Assembly: GCA_003991915.1 (NCBI GenBank)
Contig: RQTK01000327.1
Coordinates: forward strand, 69,046 to 133,045
Direction: 5' to 3'
DNA length: 64,000 bases
From: Elysia chlorotica
Lineage: Eukaryota > Mollusca > Gastropoda > Plakobranchidae
A program made the translations under genes and the position numbers. Within the stretch, counting starts at the first letter, position 1. Each line of letters starts with the position of its first letter. A model generated the notes under the pieces. The model was not told where the DNA came from. It did not search any database and saw only the letters and a program-made list of their open reading frames with translations. Shown here one piece after another: positions 1-13,100 of this stretch.

Positions 1-525
1 CTTCAATCACAATCAGATTTGAATAAACAGCGTGATTTCATCTACATTAGTAAATTCTACATTAGCAAGGGATTGTTTTGTTTTCTTGGTAAACTATCCT
101 AATGTGAATTAAAATTAGATTGAGTATTGAAAATATGCAATTGTTCAGTTTATTGTTTTCTTTTAAGATTTTGCCAGAGGTAAATAATGAGGATGCACTG
201 CTTGGAAGTAAGTTTTTACCTGACTGTGTATGTGATAGCTTCCTCAAAGTGGCTTTGTGCCAGTCCATCAAGGCATTGACTTAAATTTTGTTTTGCTAGC
301 TGTATCAGGCTTTCACTTATACCTTTTAGTAGAAGAAAAAAATAACACAGAATTACTTCATTTGTCCACTTACAAATTTCCTCCTTTGTCTGTCAAACAA
401 ATGTCTGATGGCCTCACACAAAATCGTAACACTATATACTAAATATGGAATGAAATATATTTTCTCAATATCACAAAAGATGTATGATCAATTAAATGTG
501 AAAATGACAAAAGATTGTACAGGTA
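1..525 (-). repeat. Duplicated segment, distal copy (carries SKIC3 exon 21 copy)
   Basis: Matches 4494-5019 nearly base for base, with only scattered single-base differences (for example near 31, 57, 403 and 434). The similarity starts at the first base of the window, so the true left limit is unknown. It stops in a short TA-dinucleotide tract near 520, and the other copy also stops in a (TA)n tract. The offset is about 4,493 bases. The segment contains one complete SKIC3 exon with its splice sites. It could be a real tandem duplication or an assembly artefact in which two haplotypes were placed in series. Confidence 0.92.
220..322 (-). pseudogene. SKIC3: Second copy of SKIC3 exon 21, out of phase with the upstream exon
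   Basis: This 103-nt stretch is identical to the SKIC3 exon at 4713-4815, including the flanking AG acceptor and GT donor. It lies downstream of exon 22 (4114-4206) in the direction of transcription. It needs a phase-1 entry, as after exon 20, but exon 22 ends in phase 2, so splicing it after exon 22 would shift the frame. It is therefore either skipped, or belongs to a separate allele or duplicate gene copy continuing off the left edge. The encoded residues include [17 protein letters not shown], a TPR-type helix pair. I cannot tell from this window whether it is used. Confidence 0.6.
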
Positions 526-1212
526 TATATATATACATTTTTTTAAAAACGGGTCAATATGCTCTAGTGTAAACTTTTGTTCTTCCTTTAAATATATGTG
601 TGGTTGTCTGATTAAACCAGTCGCTTGTCGGAAAATCTAGTTTCGAGATACAGGCCCGAAAAGGCCAAGAGGGTGACCCCAGGTCAAAATTGAGTTAACA
701 CCACAGTGACATAGTTTAACCATTTTTACATGTTCTGACAAAAGAAAAAGTTGAAATTCGTGCTCTAAATAATTTAATTTAATTTTTTTTGTAAACCCTA
801 TCGTTGCTGAAAACCGAGAATTTCGTTGAAATTTGACGAATTGTAAGGTACTCTTTGCCACCGCGTAGTACCGGCACTATAATTATAAACCCTATAGTGT
901 TGTATATCGTTGTGTTCTCTATGTTCTCTTCTATTCATTGGTGTCTAGTGCGCATGAATACAGTTGTTTACATCCGCACTACATTCATTGCGCATCTCAT
1001 TAGTCTGCTGGTTCCTAACATTCTTGCCGTTTGTCATTTTTCTCCCATTTATAGACCTACCAAACTTAATAAATTCACTTTTTTCAGGATCCTTCAACTA
1101 TCTTATATTGTTTTTTTATCTTTATTTTCTATCTTTTTTTATTGTAATATATTTTAATAATCAAAATTCCACTGTTATTGTTTGTGTAACTATGTGTTTA
1201 CAATTTTTAAAA

Positions 1213-2488
1213 ATGGCTGCCTACTCTGAAATGGAGAAGGAAAACGAGTTGGCTTTTCTTTTAAATACAATAAAAGACTCAACTATGGATGAATTGGTCC
1301 CACACTCTATAATTTGGGGGAGCTAATTGAAGAATAGGGCCTACTTCTGCAGTCCTTTAGCTGTCGATCTCGACAGAGTCATCAGATGATGAAGAATCTA
1401 ACATGGGTGCTGATCAAAGTTTCACACCCAAGCAAGCTTCAGAGACCGTTTCAGGTGAGGAAAAAGTTAGTTTTTATGTGACTGAATGTAAGAACATCTT
1501 TCATTCAAGCATTCTAGATATCCAGAACTTTTCAACAGAGCATAATTTATAACAGAAGATAAATATTCGTCAAGATGTAGATCTAGATCTAAACATTAGA
1601 TCTCTAGATCTAGAGTACTGGTGATCAAGACTTCAGTGAAGAAAACAAACATAGTGTTTTGCTATAATCTGGTGATTTTGATCTCCATGTATGCTACATC
1701 TAGACTCTATATTGAGATGGTTTGGTCTAGATCTACATCTCCATTTCTAACTTTATGGATAAATTAAATAATGTTTTTATTATTTTTAGCCTAATTTTTA
1801 TCAGTTATGTGAGATCTGTTGAAGAAGCCTAAACCTAGATCTCTAGTTCTATACTTTTATGTATTATTATCATGAGCTTTTTTATACATGAGAAACTAAA
1901 TGAAACACAAGTACTAGTAGCTTGTTTACGCCTCTCCATTATCAACAGATACACCAACATCCCCTGTGCAACCTGAGCCTGGAACAAGCAAAGGCAATGA
2001 TGCTACCTATGATTCAGATGGTGAGTACAGACTCTATTATTTTCCATTACGATACATGGTTACTGAAGTGTTTCTTTGATATTTTTAAATCTCAATGTAA
2101 CATTTTTTTAATAGAGGTTTTCTCCTTCTTTTTCTTAGTGTTCTTCCATCTATAAACTCAGAAGATATTAGTTTTTGTGATCCAAACAGATGTTAAAAAG
2201 GATATATTTTACACACTAATGATTTTCCACTTTCAGTCAAATTTTTCTACCCTTTATAACACTAAAGATCTTCAATTTTTTCCCAGAATGATGATTTTGA
2301 TACAGCAAATTTGAATCTGCTCAAAAGACAACCCTTAAAATTTGTGTGTATCTTTTGCCCTGCCTTATCTCCAAAAACTACCACATTTTGTAGATGAACA
2401 TTTCGCCCCGCTCCAGGATTTGACGACAACTGGCAGAGCCTCTACAACAGAAGCAGATGCACCAGTGATATTTAAAACATGCTCCTAA
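1213..2488 (+). CDS. Possible small four-exon gene, acidic protein of unknown function
   Basis: I do not recognise this protein. Proposed exons are 1213-1278, 1361-1454, 1949-2020 and 2394-2488 (stop TAA). The last three have good acceptors (CTTTAG, CAACAG, TTGTAG), the first two of those three have good donors (GTGAGG, GTGAGT), and both junctions join in phase 1. The first exon starts MAAYSEMEKENELAFLL and ends at a weak donor (GTCCCA), so it is the least certain part. The joined product is about 112 residues, acidic in the middle (TESSDDEESNMGA, NDATYDSDDEH) and ends in VIFKTCS. It sits antisense to SKIC3, between the two copies of the duplicated exon segment. It could be a host gene, or the 5' part of a DNA transposon gene; acidic N-termini of this kind are common in piggyBac-like transposases. 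Confidence 0.35.
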
Positions 2489-3187
2489 TTATTAATAAAT
2501 TACAACATTTCTATAATAAGAATGTTGAAAAAGTAACTAAAATCTCTTGTTTTTTATACTCGTTTGTTTTCTAGTTTCTGTGGTTTTTTTTGCATGAATT
2601 TGCGTTTTGCTGTTGGTGTTGTTTTTGTTTTGTTTTTAAAGTTAAAATATATTTCTAGATACATTTTACACTTAAATAATACAAAAATCACACCTTCATA
2701 GTTTTTCTATCATTTCTATTAGTATATTGAGCAGCTTTTATAGCTTTTACTTTAAAATTAGAGCAAATTTTTAATCTTTAAACTTTAATCTTTTTTTTCT
2801 TCATTTTTACATTCCTGTTATTTTTGACACATAAATTGCTATAACTCAGCCTTTAATCAAGATATTTTCAAAATTCAAAAAGTAAAATGTTCAGGAAGCT
2901 CTTGTGCATCCAACCATACCAATAACTCCATATTTCCGACATGTCACTGGAGTTTGAGGGAATTTTCGCATACAGAAATGAGCTAAATCTATTTAGAGGC
3001 CACAATAATGACTCATGTTAGTTTCTTGTGTGTATATAATCAACCCTGAGGATGCCAAGCATTTACCCTTAGTATTAATTCAAATACGTAAAAGGAACAT
3101 TTTTCCTAGAAATTGTATGTGATCTCCTTATCAAATAGCATTTATGCTGTTAAACTAGTGGTGGCCGACAGAGACAGAGACTCATGG
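2489..3187. other. AT-rich spacer, no gene seen
   Basis: Low-complexity AT-rich DNA between the possible small gene and the mariner remnant. AATAAA-like strings occur just after 2488, so part of it may be 3' untranslated sequence of that gene. I see no coding exon on either strand and no recognisable repeat. Confidence 0.5.
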
Positions 3188-3961
3188 ACGAGGGTACAAA
3201 GCTTGAAGTACAGTCAGAGTTTTTTTGTTTTTTTTTGACAAAAGATCAAACTTTCACCCTTTCAATATTTCTCTCCTTTTGCTTTTTCCTGTCAGCTCAA
3301 TGGATTACTTCGACAAGAGGCAGAGGCAAAAATACAGGCAAAGCTGTTGGACGGTACCCATCTTGCCGAGACTTTCGTGTAACCAAGGTGGACTGTGATA
3401 ATGTGATGAACTCGTTCTTTTGAAATGTCAAGCGCATTTGCAATGTCTTTTTGTTTCACTCTTCTATTTGCAACAATCATTTCGTCTACCTTCTGTTGGT
3501 GCTCAGACGGGTTCGACAGGACAAAGTCAAAGACGTTGTCATCCAGCACGATAATGCTCGGCCACACACCAGTCGCCATACCCAGTGCGCTTTACAGCAG
3601 TTGGAACTTCCTACCATACCACATCCGACATACAGTCCTGATTTGGCCCCGTCTGACTTTTTCTTATTTCCTTTGCTGAAGAAACATCTCAAAGGAAATC
3701 ACTATGAAACCGATGCAGAATTTGAGGCGGATGTTCGCTCTTGGTGCCGATCCCAGACACCAGAATTCTTCGCCGACGGCATGCGAAAACTTGTACAACG
3801 CTGGCGCCTCTGTATTGAACGCTATGGTGACTATGTTGAAAAATGATAGTTCATCAGATAGGGGAGACTCTAAGCTTTCATTTGATGTGTAACTTGCTTC
3901 TGTAGTCCTTCAAATAAAAAAGTTATTCAAAAACGGCCCTTATTTATCAGCCTGCCCTCGT
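3188..3961 (+). mobile_element. Rearranged mariner element, two halves head to head
   Basis: The plus strand at about 3525-3846 encodes the C-terminal half of a mariner transposase. It has HDNARPH and then YSPDLAPSDFFLF, with 34 residues between the two catalytic aspartates, which is the DD34D spacing of mariner. The same reading ends ERYGDYVEK and a stop. The minus strand at about 3480-3330 encodes the N-terminal helix-turn-helix part (VKQKDIANALDISKERVHH, then GYTKVSARWVP). The two halves therefore point in opposite directions, and the first catalytic block is not seen. Short matching ends (ACGAGGG at 3188, CCCTCGT at 3955-3961, the latter followed by TA) are probably the terminal repeats. 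No intact transposase is encoded, so this is a dead or at most non-autonomous copy. Confidence 0.8.
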
Positions 3962-3968
3962 ATATAGA

Positions 3969-4108
3969 GTACGGCACCCAAGACTTACGACTGAAAATGT
4001 ATGTGCTGCCACACACAAGTCAGCGCGGGGACACCTGCTGGGGTCAGCCGGTCACATTATACTGACACTGACCAAACCATTAGGGGATGAAATCAGACAA
4101 AGAGCAAT
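3969..4108 (-). mobile_element. tRNA-derived SINE, headless copy abutting a splice donor
   Basis: Shares the body of the SINE family seen at 6125, 49590, 57468 and 59023: the GCTGCCACACACAAG block, the CAGCCGGTCACATTA block, then an ACTGACACTGACCAAACC-like block. The tRNA-like head is missing, so this copy is truncated at its 5' end. It stops a few bases short of the donor of SKIC3 exon 22 (GT at 4112-4113). Confidence 0.7.
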
Positions 4109-4113
4109 CTTAC

Positions 4114-7100
4114 CTGTAACTGTCTGCAGCTAAACAAGAAGCCATAGAGCAAGCATCCCCCATGAGTTTCCACAGGCAAGACATGTCTGGTCTCTGGGAT
4201 GCAGCTCTACAATAAATACAAAGAAAGCCATTGAAACTTTCCAATGATAGTTACTTGACAGTGATTGTCTAATAATAATAATAAAAAAAAAGAAAATTTA
4301 ATATTTCATTCTAACTTTGTCTAACTTATATTTCTTTTTTTTTCTACTCTTCTCTATTACATTGCTGTGTATCTCATAATAAATTTCCACCTTTTAAATC
4401 TATGTATCCCACCACTTAGAAAGTGGCTGCCAGTTATCTTTAGGGAGTGGTCGGATTAAAAATGAAATAGCAGTTGACAAATAATGAAAATTTCTTCAAT
4501 CACAATCAGATTTGAATAAACAGAGTGATTTCATCTACATTAGTAAATTTTACATTAGCAAGGGATTGTTTTGTTTTCTTGGTAAACTATCCTAATGTGA
4601 ATTAAAATTAGATTGAGTATTGAAAATATGCAATTGTTCAGTTTATTGTTTTCTTTTAAGATTTTGCCAGAGGTAAATAATGAGGATGCACTGCTTGGAA
4701 GTAAGTTTTTACCTGACTGTGTATGTGATAGCTTCCTCAAAGTGGCTTTGTGCCAGTCCATCAAGGCATTGACTTAAATTTTGTTTTGCTAGCTGTATCA
4801 GGCTTTCACTTATACCTTTTAGTAGAAGAAAAAAATAACACAGAATTACTTCATTTGTCCACTTACAAATTTCCTCCTTTGTCTGTCAAACAAATGTTTG
4901 ATGGCCTCACACAAAATCGTAACACTATTTACTAAATATGGAAAGAAATATATTTTCTCAATATGAATAAAGATGTATAATCAATTAAATGTGAAAATGA
5001 CAAAAGATTGTACATATATATATATATATATATATCAATTGGTAGAGAAATAATTAAAGTTGACTGTGCAGACACTCTTTAAAAAGGGACAATCAACAAC
5101 TTCCCACACAGTTTAATCATAGAGTATCCAAAGCACAAAGAATCATTATTTTTATACACTAAATAATTATCAGGATAAGATAAATGCTATTTCAAGTATA
5201 CCTTTTAAAGCAGGCACATATGTTGGGGATGTCTTTAAAATAGTTTCATATTCCTTGATAGCTTCTGCAGCCAAACCTAGAGTATGCTTTATGCTTGCAA
5301 TTCTGCAATGTACAAAAATTAAATGTAAACATTTTAAACAATAAGTATTGAGTCTTATTCTTAACCGACTTCCAGAAGGATAAATATTGCATCATCATTT
5401 AAACAACTGTATTAAAAATGATCTTCTTTAATTCCTAATTATTCAAACAAAATTTGTTTTTAATGTCAAAATAATAATATTTAAAAAAAAAAATGAAAAA
5501 TTCACAATAAAAAAGGATTATCTTATCAAATCAATGTGTATTGATATACAAACTTGACATAAAGGATTTTTATTTGAAGTAGAAAATACAAGAAGCATAC
5601 ACACATTTTTGTATCTCAGTGTCCAACTATTTTCTAAAACAGAAAACAAGACTTACTGTTGGAAACAGTACCAAGATTCTGGATTGAGCTGTAAAAGAAA
5701 AAGAAAATATCAAACTTGAAGTAAATAACTTTCATTTTTTAAATAAGACAATACAAATATTTATATGCTGTTTACAAACATAACAGTTATGAATAATATA
5801 TCATGAAGTTGTAAGATGTACTGGACAGCATTATTCTTTGAGGGAGGCAGGAACATATACACATCTTATCCTTTATTAAAAACGTCTTAGCATATAACAG
5901 GTATCTTGTCAAGAGTTAACATAAATGTATTTTTTATCACCTCTGATGCTTTGGTAAAAGCTTTCAATGCAGCTGTGAAACTTCCTCTCTGAAGGTACGC
6001 CTCAGCCAAACATTCCCACACATGTCTGAAATAGTAATAGTTTTTTTTGTTTAAAAAAAGAGAAGAGAAAAATACAAACAGGAGTATAAATGATTAAAGA
6101 AGTAATAATTTATTTTTGGTAAAGTTGTTGTTGAGTTGTCAATTATTGTAGACGGGCCCCAAGACTGATGTCTGACAATTTTATATGCTGCCACACACGA
6201 GACAGGGCGGGTTACTATGACTCCTGTCTCAGCCGGTCACATTAAACTGACACCGACCCAACCAGTTGGAAGCGCCAGGGTTCGAACCTGGACCTTTTGC
6301 ATCGGAAGCACCCCTTCTCAGTTGGTAACATTATAATGTCAAAGACTCAATCAGTAGGGGACAAAATCCAGCAAAAAAAATTTTTGACTGATCATGGGTT
6401 TTGAACAGGGGTCATCCCGATAGGGAGAAAACGCTTTGTCACTTGTGCCAATTTGCCCCCCTTCTTCCACAAGTCTCACTTACTGATCTTGAGGATCAGC
6501 CCGGAGAGCCGACTGCAGGGACATAATGGCTGTGCTGGGATCTTCCTGCCTCATTTGGTGCAATCCAAGCCTCAACCATGCCCATTTAGCACTGAAACAT
6601 ACAACCAAACAAAGCTTGTGGCCATGAACAAAAGACACAGTATTCGCTCCAAAGTTTTGATGATTTAGAAGTATGGATCAATTGGGGAGCTCAAAAGGTA
6701 AAGGTAAGCTTTATTCATCAAGATTAGAAATTTGTTTTGGGCATAGCCAAAATAGATAGATTAATTTTACATATAAATCACTTTAAGACAAAAGTAGAAA
6801 AAAAAATAGAATTTAAAGAAAATAAGCAGAAAAACCGAAAAATATACATAATGGTAAGAAAAATGCATTTGTAAATGTACATGACATGACTTCAATATTG
6901 TCAAATGAATAGAAATCAGACTTCCTTCTCTTCCTTCAGACTTCTTTGTTTTGCTTGAGAAAATAAAAGAGAAAATATCACAATGAGGGGAATTTTATTA
7001 AATAACTTGCTTCTATTTTTTTTTTCTGGCTCAGATTTGTGGGCAGGTATGAGTGTTTGAAATAATTGGCCATGTAACATTCTATGTTGTACATACTAGT

Positions 7101-10100
7101 ATTATTAAGTTCTCTTAATTTGAAACGACTCCCTAGTTTATGGTCCAGATGTATTGGTTCTCTTCTTGATAAATATAATAATCATGCAATTTGTTTTTAA
7201 TGTTATTTGATAAATAGGCAGTGTGACACACGGATCATAAGTTATTATCAGATGTGACATGCTTATAAGTTATATGAAAGATCGTGGAAAATAGATTTAT
7301 TTTTACATTTTTTTTTAAAGATTAAGATGAACAAACACCATCTTTCTTTTACTACAAAATAAGTCACTAATTTAATTTAAAAGGTAGGTAAATAGCTGAA
7401 ATGTTTTTGTTTATTGGTTTGTTGCTGTTGTTTTTTTCTATCCTATTTTCCCTTCCTTCTCCGCCATAATTTTATTTTTATCACTATCATTCGGGGCTGT
7501 TGTCCGAGCATGTTCTCTTGAACATTTCGTTCAGACCTTAACTTGCTTCTATTTCATACTTAACACAACACAACACACTTAGGGTTCATTGTCAAAGTTG
7601 CTATCCACAATGTTTTATATATCATCCAAAAGAAAGGACTATATTACTAATTGATGTCCCTTTACTGAAGAAAAACAGGAGGCGCAGAATAATGAAAAAT
7701 ATATTTTGAAACATTTTATCCTTTACTTCTTTTATTTGTAACTAAAGAAATGAACATGGAAAATGATTGTCAAAACTAATATGACTTACCACCCTGCAGG
7801 AGCCATTTGAGTAACTTTTTGAAGGACCTTCAAGGATTGATCCTGTAGAAGAAATAATTAGTGTGACTAGGTGTACCAAGAAATGAAAAGAGATTTTTTG
7901 TGTTGTGTAAAATTATGTCTTGACAGAGAACTACAGGAAAATCTCACATTCATCCGTTTTCACTCCCTCTTGTACTATAAAATTTATCCATGATGAAAAG
8001 TACAACTAAATACAAATATTAGCAAAGAAGAGCAAATGATATTTTCTTTTATGCCACCATAAATGAGCACAGAACAACAATGAATAGCAGTGTCTAGTTA
8101 AAAGATGTTTCTTCAAATTGAATCATTTAATTAACAAATTGATTGAGACTCAAGTGAAGTAACTTTCAGAACATTTAAAGTCAATAGATATCATTGTGAA
8201 TAGATTATTTTAAATGTAATTGACGATAAATTCAAGAGGACTATTACTCATCTAAAACGACTAATAATTTCAGTCTTGTAGAGTTTATATTTACCACTTT
8301 TTACATTATTTAAAGAACTTCAAAAGGTTTGCTTTTAGAAATCAATCTAAGGCTTCTTGTGTGTAAGCTCAAGAGTACAATTATCACATAAAATTACTCT
8401 AGTTCAGATATTGCAAAACTTGACCCCCCTTTTTTCTTAAGTAAAGAGATTTTATGGTAAGTTTACCTCAAGCACTTTGCAGCTAGCAACACCACTTCAT
8501 ACAATGCTCTGTCATCAAACTGCAGGTGATCTTAGGAAAGCTGCACATTGTACAATCCCATACTGCTTTCATTTAATCTTCAACCCCCTCTCCTAAGAGG
8601 AAAAGACTTCTAAAAATATCTTAACATCTATTTCACATCAAAATTTTCAATGTACAATCTCAAATTATATCGGTAATTCAATGCAAAGCCAAAGTATGGT
8701 TTTTTAATTGTCACCTCCTCTCCAAGCTCCAGTAATGTATCAACAAGGGCAGCACTACAATCATCATTCTCAGGCCGAAGATCAAAGGCTTTTTGAAAAC
8801 ATCTCCTTGCCTTGCTGCAATTTGAAATAAAATGACAAGGAACAAATAAATGCCACCAAAGTGAACATGAGATGATATTATGGCATGTTATATTAACATA
8901 ACAATTTGATTTTCATCAATTTCAACAAATGTGTCAACAAAATCTTTCCTCCTTTGGGTAGTGCTTAATTGAAATCTGGATTAGATTGTTGAAACAGGCT
9001 ATCATGCGCACATATTTTCACCTTACAATTAGCATCAATGCCTTCTTGACAATTCTTTGTTAAAACCAATTCAGAAGTTTTTTTTATCTTAATAATACAT
9101 TTTTTAGATCTAGTACAATCATTCACATGCTTAACTTCTGGTGGTGATTTAACTGTACATGAACATTTTAAAAGATACTTAACGTTTTGATTTCAAAGAA
9201 AACAAAATAGCTTTGATAAATGACTTATCCATTGGAAATTAATGTGTTTATAAAAAGAGGAGAAGATCCTTGAGTAGTTTTTGCTTTGATTATAAAAGAA
9301 AAAATTATATTTTTTTTTTAATCATAAAGGAAATTAAATACTATACTTACATTAAATCTTGCTGAATCTGCTTGTAAAATTGTCCAATAAATAAAAATAC
9401 TTCATAGTTGTACGGATCCAATTTGGCAGCCTTTAAATGAAAAACAGTGAAAAAGTTAACTTAAACAGTCATCGTGCTGGCAGGATGGCAGATCTCAATT
9501 TTTTTTTTAATTGTTCTTTTTAAATGATTAATTGCCATTCTAGTAATGCAAATGCATCACAGATTTTTTTTTGGTAAATTAAAAACAAATAATTATGTGA
9601 ATTTAAATTTTAAATTCACCATGGAATAGATATTGATCTAACACATTGATATGCCAATGTGCAAATGTTATATGTTTGAGATTTGCTATCCTGCTACACA
9701 GAAACGACACACTATTTAATGCGACAGATTCTGTACATCTCAGAGAAATATTATCTACACTTTGCCAACATACATGTTCAGCTGGGCGTAACAGTTATGC
9801 CAAATTCAGGCCAATGAGAATAGCAACTTAATTTATTCATCTTTTGAAAATTGCAGCAAAAAAAAGAACATAAGATAAAGTCAAATACCAGTCTCATATC
9901 AAAAGAGGTTTTACATTATAAGAATGAACTGAAACAATAAAAATATTATCTACTAATAAAAAAAAATAGAATATCACGTAACGCTTTTTACCTTTAACAG
10001 TGTCGTGAAGCATTGCTGCTTTAAATTTTCATTGCTGTTAGAATTACGGAGCTCCCATAAAACTTTTCCCAACACAAGTGTAGCTCTGGCGTCTGATTCG

Positions 10101-13100
10101 TCTTCTTTGATAACGCTTTGCAGGCTGATTGTTGTATTAAAAAGAGTATAGATTAAAAGGAAAACAATGAAATTACAATTTTTTAAAATTTGAACAAACC
10201 TGTAATTGGTGCTCTAACAGTAAAACAAAGACTGGGAGTCTGTTTTTGTTTCTTTTTTTTTTAGATTGAAACTTGCACAGGCTCTAGATTTGTTTTGCAA
10301 TACAACAATACGAATTTATTATCCTTCTTCCAAATATGGCAATTTTGTCAAAAAAAAATATTATGGAGGTCAAGCATTAGGTGAGATAACCTAAAAAAAA
10401 AACTAAGCCCTTCTAGAATAAATCAGATTTTCCTTCTGGTAGCCTACAATGTATTTCCTTTCAGCTGTGCTCCAAATTTTAGATAATGACATGTGTATTG
10501 TTACACAAACACTGAAGAAATCCATTGTAGCTATAATTTTTTTTTTTACCCTAGATGTATTTGCGGCTGATTAAATCACTTGTGTAGTGTTACGTCCTAT
10601 ATGATCGGTCGCAAAAGAGGGTTTATTCTATGGAAGACTAAAGCTTCTGCACACTGCCTAATAAATCAAAACTAATCCTATAGGAATAAAGAAGAGTTCC
10701 ACTTCCTTCCAGTGTTATTTTGAATGCAGATAACAGTTGTTTTAAGATGATACTTTGTTTACACTTTGACACTCGATTTTTTCTTGAGAGTTTCTAACCA
10801 TATCTGACCAAGGAACAGGTCCATCAGGAATGAAATTACTTACTCGAGAGCAAGTTTTAGATGTCTTAGATGGTGAGAGTGATGATGATGTTGATATTGT
10901 TAGTGGTGATAATGGTAGTATCTAGTAGTGAAAGTGAAGGTGAGGAAACAGTAGTAAGATCTATTCCTAGTGAGCCAGTGCCAAGAGCAGTTGAGTTAGA
11001 AGTAGATAGAAATGGAGATGTAGACCTAGTTGATGAAGATACCTGAAATAAAATGCCAGCTAAGTACCCAATATACTTCTGCATGCTTTTTACATGTCAT
11101 TCTATTGTGTTGGCAATGGTCAGAAAGAAAGCTCAGGATCATTCTTGAAGATTATGTTCAGTTTTTCTGTTGAATGGATCTGCTACAGCTGGTTATTCTT
11201 GGTGTGAGGATATTACACCAATCCATTTTCTGAAAACTGAATAAACTGTCTACAACTTTTATTCTTATTATTTGGAGCTAAACATGTTGGTTTTCAAGTT
11301 ATTTTATGACAAAGTGAATATTTTTTTAGGATAGGAACCTGACTTTGACCTTTCAAGACCAAGATCAAGATCACAAAACACTTGAATGGTACAGGAAACC
11401 GCTTCAAAATTGTCTACACCCTTTCAGATTTCAAAAAAATGTATAGGTTTCATGGTTTATAAAAAATTGTTGCGGCCTCCCAGTCCATTTTATGACCCCT
11501 ATATAAATTACCAGATATAGCCCAACACCACACACTAAATACTAGCGACACTTGTAGGGTTAACAAAATTCATTCTAATATAAATGAAAATAACACTTAA
11601 GTCAAATTTTTTTATTAAGGTTGAATTTTCCAATACATACATTTTCAATGCTGCTGTGAAGTCTTTCTTTTCATACAAAATTGTTGCTTTCAAAGTTTGC
11701 ACTGGCAGAGCCTCTTGCGGTAGATATTTGAAACAGTCCTGAAAATGGATTACATAAAGGACGAGTTCATATCATATATATCAACGCTCAACATTATTTG
11801 TATAAAAGGATAAATCATAAATCAAGCTATTTAATGTCACCATAGCATTTACCTTGCAAAATAATAGGCAAATGATAATAAAGTTTTCATTATTCTTACT
11901 TCAAAATAAACAAATAAAATAAAACCTATGAGTATTCTAACTAGTTAGAAATAATTGATAATTTGATAGGTCTCCCTTTGTTAGCATTAAATGGTTAGTA
12001 AGTCATTAAATGAGAATCCAACCAAAAATAAAATGCTTTTTTTTTTTATCATTTGGTTTTACACCCTGATGAACTAATGGTGGGCATTATTCTAAAATGA
12101 CTAAGGAACACAGCTGACAGGATCTTGTATCTAGTACCTCGCATTCAGCAATTTTTCCTTGATCAAGATAAATGTAGGCCTTCATTAGGAATGCCTCGAT
12201 GGGCATCAGCTCTTGAACCTGCAAGTTATAACAAAACACACATAGCAAACAAGTAAACAAAAGAAGGCATGCTTTAATCATTACAAAAATGTATACCTAC
12301 AGATATAGAACAGTGGAAAAAATACGTGTATATTTTTAGGCAGATTCTTTTCCACAACCTAACACGCATAGGCCCATTAAATAAGAACTGAGGACTAGGC
12401 TTAAAAAAACACAATACAGGCTTTGCCAGCCACCGTTTAGACAAGCTTATGTTATGAATTAATCTGTAAACACTATGACTTTGATTTTCTTTTCAGTGAT
12501 TATACTGATACAGGTGCAATGAGACTTATATATAAATATATATAGCTACCATCTACCCCATCAACACATTTTTTTAAAACAAAAATATTAAACAAGTTAG
12601 CTGAGTACACACCTCCTCCAAGACCATTAACGCCTTTGAATGTGCATCTTCTGTGCCCATTTCCAAGTATGCCTCTGCCTTAGCCAGCTCAAACAGGGAC
12701 AAAACATTTGTAAGTGGGGCGCAAATTATCTTTTTCTCCTTTGAGCAAGCTGTCAGACCTTTAAAAAAGATAGTTCATGGATCTATTAAGTCTGAGAAAA
12801 GGTTTTTTTAATTCTGTTTTTTCTCTTAATATTTTTGAACATTAACAATGTAATATGTGTACCATATTGCCTAATGCAGGAAAGTATACAGGTGGGCTTC
12901 CATTAAATGTAATATTTAACATCAGTTCTGGTTCAGGTAGAGCACACCTTATTCCCTCAACTCCCTGGCAGACTTAATAAGATTTAATAATCTTATGTAA
13001 GATCAAAGTATTCAAAGCCCTTCTTAAACTTTTATATTTTAAATACACTTTTTTACTTACCCTTTTTACATGCCTCTAAGCATTGGGCACTAGAATGAAG

